In this document: positions 59,579-64,000 of the stretch, piece after piece | Layout: the number at the start of each line of letters is the position of its first letter | Numbering within the stretch: the stretch's first letter is position 1 | NCBI GenBank assembly: GCA_945957605.1 | Contig: CAMFLR010000014.1 | Coordinates: 124,001 to 188,000, forward strand | Length of the DNA: 64,000 nt | DNA from: an uncultured Isosphaeraceae bacterium | Lineage (GTDB): Bacteria; Planctomycetota; Planctomycetia; Isosphaerales; Isosphaeraceae | Reading direction: 5' to 3' | Notes under the pieces: generated by a model | Database searches by the model: none | Told to the model about the DNA's origin: nothing | Seen by the model: only the letters and a program-made list of their open reading frames with translations | Made by a program: the position numbers and the translations under genes

Positions 59579-60571
59579 ATGAAACTCCCGAGCGCCCGAG
59601 GTTTCACGCTCATCGAGATGATGATCGCGATGGTGGTAGTCGCCATATTGATGGCGCTGCTTCTACCTTTCATCCAAAGGGCTCGGGAGTCCGCGAGGCG
59701 CACTCAGTGTCTCAGCAACATGAAGGAACTGGGGAACGCCCTTTTTCAATATGTGTCTGACCAGGGTGTTTTCCCGCCTTCGCTCACGCCACATGCGTCT
59801 CCCAATTGGCTCGATCAGCTCAGCATCAACGTCCGACTTCTGCCGGAGATCGCGGGGCAAGAAACGTATAACGCGTTCAACTTCTCCGCAGGATTTCCCA
59901 CATGGGCCAACCGAACTGTGAGCGGGGTTGTGATCAACGGACTCCTCTGCCCTAGCGATCCCAACAAAAAGTTCGGCAATTTCAGCGGCACAAACTACGG
60001 CTGGTGCATGGGCGACTGGTCGGTCTGGTCAGGACTCAACGGCAGTGGGCCAAATCGAAGTGCGTTCGGCCCGAATCAATCAATCCGCTGGGCCGATTTT
60101 ACAGGTTTTCGAGGCAACACCATCATCCTGGCAGAGGTCAAAACTGGACAGCCTTATCTCACGGATTGCGGCGGATTGTCAAAGCTGAACGAGGCCTCGG
60201 TTGACGCGTACAGAGTGCCGCTAATTTCGATTAACACATCTGAATACACGAATGGAAAATGTATCTTGAGAACCGACGGCCATACGCGATGGTTCGACGG
60301 CTCGGTCCACCAGACAGGCTTCACCACCGCCTGGCCGCCTAACTTCGTTACGAACAACGCAAATGGAATCGACGTTGACCTCGTCGACAAACGCGAAATT
60401 CTTGGCGGTCCGACCTTCGCTGCAATCACTTCGCGAAGCTATCACGACGGCGGTGCAAACGTACTTTATGCCGACGGCAGCGTGAGAAAGGTCACCTCGA
60501 AAATCTATCTTCCGACCTGGCGCGTCATTGGCACGCCGGCCTGGGACGAAGTTGGCGGCGATTCGTATTAG
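59579..60571 (+). CDS. DUF1559 protein, divergent copy
   Basis: The product has 330 residues. The prepilin-type start GFTLIEMMIAMVVVAILMAL is followed by LLPFIQRARESARRTQCLSN, and the C-terminus has YHDGGANVLYADGSVRKVTS, the DUF1559 hallmark. It differs clearly from the copies at 50186 and 62846 (for example MVVVAILMALLLP instead of [11 protein letters not shown]) and has no lipoprotein gene in front; the Suppressor-of-fused gene ends 34 nt upstream. The ATG at 59579 is chosen because GGAG at 59569-59572 precedes it. Confidence 0.93.
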   Translation: MKLPSARGFTLIEMMIAMVVVAILMALLLPFIQRARESARRTQCLSNMKELGNALFQYVSDQGVFPPSLTPHASPNWLDQLSINVRLLPEIAGQETYNAFNFSAGFPTWANRTVSGVVINGLLCPSDPNKKFGNFSGTNYGWCMGDWSVWSGLNGSGPNRSAFGPNQSIRWADFTGFRGNTIILAEVKTGQPYLTDCGGLSKLNEASVDAYRVPLISINTSEYTNGKCILRTDGHTRWFDGSVHQTGFTTAWPPNFVTNNANGIDVDLVDKREILGGPTFAAITSRSYHDGGANVLYADGSVRKVTSKIYLPTWRVIGTPAWDEVGGDSY

Positions 60572-60795
60572 ACCCCGGTCTGAGCTCATGGTGTCGGATC
60601 TGATTGTCATGCACAGTCAACGCAATTCTCTTTGGATTCATTTTCACACCGGCACTCTTTAATGACCGCCGGGCCAATCATAATCGACCTTTTTCATTTT
60701 CAAGTAACTTGACCGAGCCCACCGGATTGCTTATATGCATTAGTCTCGGAATTTTGTGCGATCAATCCGACTCTGTTTTGACAGGGGCTCGTCGT

Positions 60796-61683
60796 ATGCA
60801 CCGCGAAGTTCGTCAACTTGTGGCAAGTCGCCTAAAATCGCGTTTCTGGGCGTTTGCAGCGGTGCTCGGCCTGGCAGTAGCCGCCGCGCCCGCCGAAGCG
60901 GGAATCAGCTTCCTGGATAGCTTCAGGTCAGAATCATCGATGCAAACGGCGGATGGTGCGTCGACCACTCTGAGCGGTTACTTCTTCACAACTTCCCTCC
61001 ATAGCGATAACGGCGGCGATTACACCGGTGTGAGCCTGGCCTATCCCGGCCCTGGCTCGCCCGTAGCTCTCGTGCAACAGAGCGACCCGACCGTCTGGCT
61101 CTATCAGACATCACTGCTTCCCGACCAGGCGACGATGGACGCGGCGTTTCCGACGGGAACCTACACGTACACCGCCACCAACGGTGCGACAAGCGACGTC
61201 GCCAGCTTCGACTACACCGCCGACGACTATCCGTTATCGCAGCCGTATTTGACGGGCACGTCCTATTCGGACTTGCAAAACTTGAACGCAGCATCGACCG
61301 TGAATCTGACATTCAGCGCGTTCAATACGGGCGGAAACGCGAGCGACTCATTCATCTTCTTTCAAATTTACGACCTCACGCTGGGTGCTTTCGCCTACGA
61401 CGCGGGATTCTTGCCCTCCACCGCCACGGGTGTGACTGTCAATGCGAACACGCTGGTCGCGGGGCACGACTATCGCTATGAATTGATCTTCTCGAACCGC
61501 GATCAAACGGCGAGCCCGGGCGCTGGGTTCAATGCCCAGCTTGGCTTTGAAAATCGCACCTACGGATTATTCTCGACAGCAGCCGTATCGATCGGAGTTC
61601 CCGAACCTTCGACGATCGTGATGCTGGCAAGCGGTGCTTTGGTGATTGGCGCCAGCAGGCTGCGTCGGAAGCGGGCGAACTGA
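60796..61683 (+). CDS. PEP-CTERM sorting-domain protein
   Basis: The product has 295 residues. A signal peptide (about 1-34, FWAFAAVLGLAVAAAPAEAG) is followed by a Ser/Thr/Gly-rich, beta-type exported body. The C-terminus is a canonical PEP-CTERM tail (VPEPSTIVMLASGALVIGAS then RLRRKR), recognised by exosortase in planctomycetes and others. The frame upstream of 60796 lacks signal-like sequence, so the ATG at 60796 is taken as start. No exosortase gene is in the window. A strong terminator follows. Confidence 0.9.
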   Translation: MHREVRQLVASRLKSRFWAFAAVLGLAVAAAPAEAGISFLDSFRSESSMQTADGASTTLSGYFFTTSLHSDNGGDYTGVSLAYPGPGSPVALVQQSDPTVWLYQTSLLPDQATMDAAFPTGTYTYTATNGATSDVASFDYTADDYPLSQPYLTGTSYSDLQNLNAASTVNLTFSAFNTGGNASDSFIFFQIYDLTLGAFAYDAGFLPSTATGVTVNANTLVAGHDYRYELIFSNRDQTASPGAGFNAQLGFENRTYGLFSTAAVSIGVPEPSTIVMLASGALVIGASRLRRKRAN

Positions 61684-61718
61684 ATCGCTGAAGTTCACTG
61701 GATGATTGAGATCATCGC

Positions 61719-61753
61719 AAGGGACGGGCAGTACGCCTGTCCCTTATTTTTTT
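61719..61753 (+). terminator. Strong intrinsic terminator after the PEP-CTERM gene
   Basis: AAGGGACGGGC (61719-61729) and GCCTGTCCCTT (61735-61745) form an 11-bp stem with one G-T pair and a 5-nt loop, directly followed by A and seven T (61747-61753). Clear rho-independent terminator. Confidence 0.9.
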
Positions 61754-62396
61754 GTACAGATTTCGGCGGTGTCCCGCTCATTTCAAGCGAGCTAGATTGA
61801 ATCTCGATCAAAATCCTCGTGATCTTACGGAAGAACTGCTGATTGATACGGGCTCCGCATGGGCCGACCGATTGCATTGACTCAAATAATAACTGCTCAC
61901 TTTAATATAAATGATAAACTAAAAATTTCATCCACTATCGATATTTACCTGGTTCAGACATCTCAATGGCCGTTCCCGCCTCCTGTCGCTCGCCAAAACC
62001 AGCAGACCAGAACCATGAGACACCTCACCCACAGATGCGTGCAACACGTCATAAGGCGTTCACGAGACACGGGAAAGCAGATGTCTCCGACAGACCAGGC
62101 CGAACTCTCACGTGACCGATCGAATCGCCCAATCAGGCGACGCGACTGATGAAATTGCGGGCAGAGTGGCTTCCTCTCGAAATCCACACGAAATTCCTAA
62201 GACATTCTGAAATCAAGATTTAAATTCTTTGGGTCACGGCCGCATTCGGCATCTCTTGGCTTTGGCATCACGGATGCAAAACGAGTCTCGTTCTAAATTA
62301 GACCTCCACGGAAGAGGTCGATGGAACCCAGGCCTTGGTGCGCCCGCGCGCCACGAGATGTCAATCGATTGAAACATCATCGGGCTGGCCTTTGAT
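61754..62396. other. Long intergenic region without a recognised gene
   Basis: No gene is supported in these roughly 640 nt. Several patches (61870-61950, 62200-62300) are AT-rich. Frames present give low-quality translations. The region must contain the promoter for the second lipoprotein-DUF1559 module, but I could not find convincing hexamers. I see no RNA gene I can name. Confidence 0.45.
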
Positions 62397-62425
62397 CATT
62401 TGGAAAACATTCGTTTTCCAGAATG
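62397..62425 (+). promoter_or_regulatory. Hairpin in the leader of the second lipoprotein-DUF1559 module
   Basis: TGGAAAAC (62401-62408) pairs perfectly with GTTTTCCA (62413-62420) around a 4-nt ATTC loop; the stem continues with CATT and AATG past a one-base bulge, for 12 bp in all. It ends 33 nt before the lipoprotein ATG. It could be an operator or an mRNA leader structure. There is no T-run, so it is not a terminator. Confidence 0.45.
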
Positions 62426-62458
62426 AGGGCGGAAATCCTGTCGAAGGAATGGAGCGTG

Positions 62459-62668
62459 ATGAGAGCCTTTCGCAAGTCTGTCCTGGCGGCGCTGATGATC
62501 CTTCCGCTCGTATGCGTGATCGGTTGCGGACCGACGGCATCGAGCAGCGAGGCAACGAAAGCTCTGAGTGCCGCGGATCAAGAAGCGTTGCAACGAGAAG
62601 CGTCGAAGTCGCTGGCCCAACCAGGGAAGGGAGTGGAGATCAAGAAGGCTGATCCGATCACTAAATGA
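62459..62668 (+). CDS. Small lipoprotein preceding a DUF1559 gene (second copy)
   Basis: The product has 69 residues. The signal peptide ends in a lipobox (LPLVCVIGC, Cys23). The 47-residue mature part is hydrophilic, helical and Lys-rich (EALQREASKSLAQPGKGVEI, tail KKADPITK). The DUF1559 gene starts 177 nt downstream. Its size, lipobox and position match the lipoprotein at 49827, although the sequences have diverged. AAGGA at 62445-62449 supports the ATG at 62459. The function is unknown. Confidence 0.78.
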   Translation: MRAFRKSVLAALMILPLVCVIGCGPTASSSEATKALSAADQEALQREASKSLAQPGKGVEIKKADPITK

Positions 62669-62845
62669 TCAAGTCCTCATTTCTCTCATTCACTTCCGGC
62701 CTTATCCCCCCGTCTCTCCTGCCAAATACTCTCCCGCTGAATACTCTCCGCCCTGAATTGTTTTTCGTAGCGGGATCATTTCACCAGAGCCCGGATTGTT
62801 CTCCTTGACCTATCCGCGCACATTCGTCTTCCGAGGTATCACTCC

Positions 62846-63955
62846 GTGCCGAATCGATTCAACCGCGTGCAGCCGCGTCGACAGGGCTTCACCCTCATCG
62901 AGCTGCTCGTCGTGATCGCAATCATTGCCGTATTGATCGCTCTCCTTCTTCCAGCCGTGCAGGCAGCCCGCGAGGCCGCCCGTCGTGCCCAGTGCGTCAA
63001 CAACCTGAAGCAACTCGGCCTGGCCGCAGCCAACTACGAGAGTTCCAACGGGTGCTTCGCGATGGGGATGTATCAGTCCCCTGGCGTTGTCTACGCGCCC
63101 CTGGGCAGTCAGAGTGTCATGGTCGACATGCTCCCCTACATGGAGCAAAACGGCTTCAACAATGCCTATAACTTCAGTGTCGCCGTCTACGATGGACCCA
63201 ACTTCACCATCGTGAAGTCGAGCATTGCGTCCTACCTGTGCCCAAGCGACGCTGCGGCTTGGAACGCCACGCCTACGCATGCGAACGGCGGTATTCCGGG
63301 CAAGTACATCATGTTCGGCGTATCACCGGCACACGGCAATTATCGCGCCTGCATGGGGACGTTCACGAACAACGACCTGGGCCAGAATCCTCCGAACGGC
63401 TTCACCACCAACCAGGGCTTGGCAAAGGCGAATTGCAACGGAATCTACGGCTACTGGAGCTCGACCACCGTCGCCAGTATTACCGACGGAACAAGCAACA
63501 CCATCGCCTTCAGCGAGACCGCCATCGGGCTCTTGCCATCAGATCTCCAGGCGGGTTACGGGCTGTGGTCGTGGTGCGGGTGGACCGCTGGTGAGTCGGG
63601 CACGTTCTGCACGGCGTACGGCATCAACGCCCAGAAGCGGCTGCCGAATGTCGGTACTTCGCAAGCTGATGGACTGCAGACGATCTATCAGAACTCGTTC
63701 GTGGGTGTTCCGATCATTGCCGGGAGTGCGAACAGCTTCCATCCTGGCGGGGCAAATCATGCCTTCGCCGATGGTTCTGTGAGGTTCCTCAAAGACACGA
63801 TCGGCACCTGGCCTTTGAACAGCACCGGTAACTATCCGGTCGGCTTCACGTTCAATGGCAACAACTACTCGATGGGTTGCACGACGGCGCCCGCGATCTA
63901 TCAAGCACTGTCGACGAAGAGCGGTGGCGAGGTCATCAGCGCCGATGCATTCTGA
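62846..63955 (+). CDS. DUF1559 protein with prepilin-type N-terminus
   Basis: The product has 369 residues. The N-terminus after a basic stretch is [20 protein letters not shown] followed by [20 protein letters not shown], nearly identical to the copy at 50186. The C-terminal hallmark is FHPGGANHAFADGSVRFLKD. The GTG start has GAGG at 62833-62836, 9 nt upstream. The body is Asn/Tyr/Gly-rich. The gene ends 45 nt before the window edge, so what follows is unknown. Confidence 0.95.
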   Translation: MPNRFNRVQPRRQGFTLIELLVVIAIIAVLIALLLPAVQAAREAARRAQCVNNLKQLGLAAANYESSNGCFAMGMYQSPGVVYAPLGSQSVMVDMLPYMEQNGFNNAYNFSVAVYDGPNFTIVKSSIASYLCPSDAAAWNATPTHANGGIPGKYIMFGVSPAHGNYRACMGTFTNNDLGQNPPNGFTTNQGLAKANCNGIYGYWSSTTVASITDGTSNTIAFSETAIGLLPSDLQAGYGLWSWCGWTAGESGTFCTAYGINAQKRLPNVGTSQADGLQTIYQNSFVGVPIIAGSANSFHPGGANHAFADGSVRFLKDTIGTWPLNSTGNYPVGFTFNGNNYSMGCTTAPAIYQALSTKSGGEVISADAF

Positions 63956-64000
63956 GTGAGATCAGTGCGTCAGCCCACTGGCTGAAAACTAGACTTGAAC

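Noticed and set aside
61859-62149. 96-codon frame in the gap after the PEP-CTERM gene
   Set aside because: Composition is unlike the real genes, there is no ribosome binding site and no motif.
62701-62755. Tandem AATACTCTCC repeats before the last DUF1559 gene
   Set aside because: Only two copies of a 10-nt motif in a pyrimidine-rich leader; too little to call a repeat element.
1-64000. CRISPR array, tRNA or rRNA genes, prophage
   Set aside because: No regularly spaced repeats, cloverleaf-like segments with CCA-type ends, rRNA signatures or phage structural genes were seen; a tRNA scan would be needed to exclude tRNAs fully.

Overview
The window is GC-rich bacterial chromosome and most likely comes from a planctomycete. 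The evidence is the gene families present: three DUF1559 proteins with prepilin-like N-termini and a C-terminal H-x-G-G...ADGSVR block, a DUF1501/DUF1800 pair, PEP-CTERM proteins, a CRTAC1/ASPIC-UnbV protein with a TPR front end, and an MJ0042-type zinc ribbon. A family such as Isosphaeraceae or Gemmataceae would fit, but I cannot fix the genus from sequence alone. I saw no rRNA, tRNA, CRISPR array, prophage or insertion sequence.

Layout. 1-2.9 kb: start of nuoM and all of nuoL (minus strand), with nuoL first in its transcript. 3.2-5.7 kb: a secreted protein of unknown function and an M19 dipeptidase. 5.9-10.9 kb: an information-processing cluster rplY-pth-rpsF-ssb-rplI-dnaB, without rpsR. 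10.9-13.7 kb: a zinc-ribbon membrane protein, a SolA-type amine oxidase and a TPR protein. 13.7-17.6 kb: an overlapping minus-strand operon hisS-hisZ-hisG. 18.1-26.7 kb: a MarR regulator with a candidate operator, an MCE-OmpA fusion and an MlaE permease separated by a C39-like PEP-CTERM protein, then DUF1501, DUF1800 and a large secreted protein. 26.9-35.8 kb: SDR oxidoreductase, acetolactate synthase, a GxxExxY gene inside an inverted repeat, aminotransferase, AlkA-like glycosylase, D-aminoacylase and a probable antitoxin remnant. 35.8-40.0 kb: ApbC-like ATPase lacking its CxxC motif, then cbpA-cbpM-small membrane protein-rnpA-yidD, the last four overlapping. 40-49.3 kb: small secreted proteins, Nramp-UspA fusion, GNAT, a two-subunit M16 peptidase, a B12-binding-type protein, and a divergent VOC/MarR pair. 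49.4-64 kb: planctomycete surface and secretion-related genes, including two copies of a lipoprotein-DUF1559 module, the CRTAC1 protein, nitronate monooxygenase, an O-methyltransferase, a second VOC protein, the zinc-ribbon protein, a Suppressor-of-fused domain protein, a third DUF1559 and a PEP-CTERM protein.

Functional groups that can be argued: replication and translation (rplY to dnaB), histidine biosynthesis tied to histidyl-tRNA charging (hisS-hisZ-hisG), envelope lipid transport (MCE-OmpA and MlaE, with no ATPase gene nearby), J-protein chaperone control next to RNase P and membrane insertion, and exported proteins in the last 15 kb.

Signals outside genes that deserve attention: three intergenic repeats of the same design (long inverted repeats whose arms are themselves palindromic) at 24819-24904, 28072-28188 and 35459-35586; a 28-nt imperfect inverted repeat enclosing the GxxExxY gene (30416-30887); perfect or near-perfect palindromes in front of both marR genes and ilvB; and several strong intrinsic terminators.
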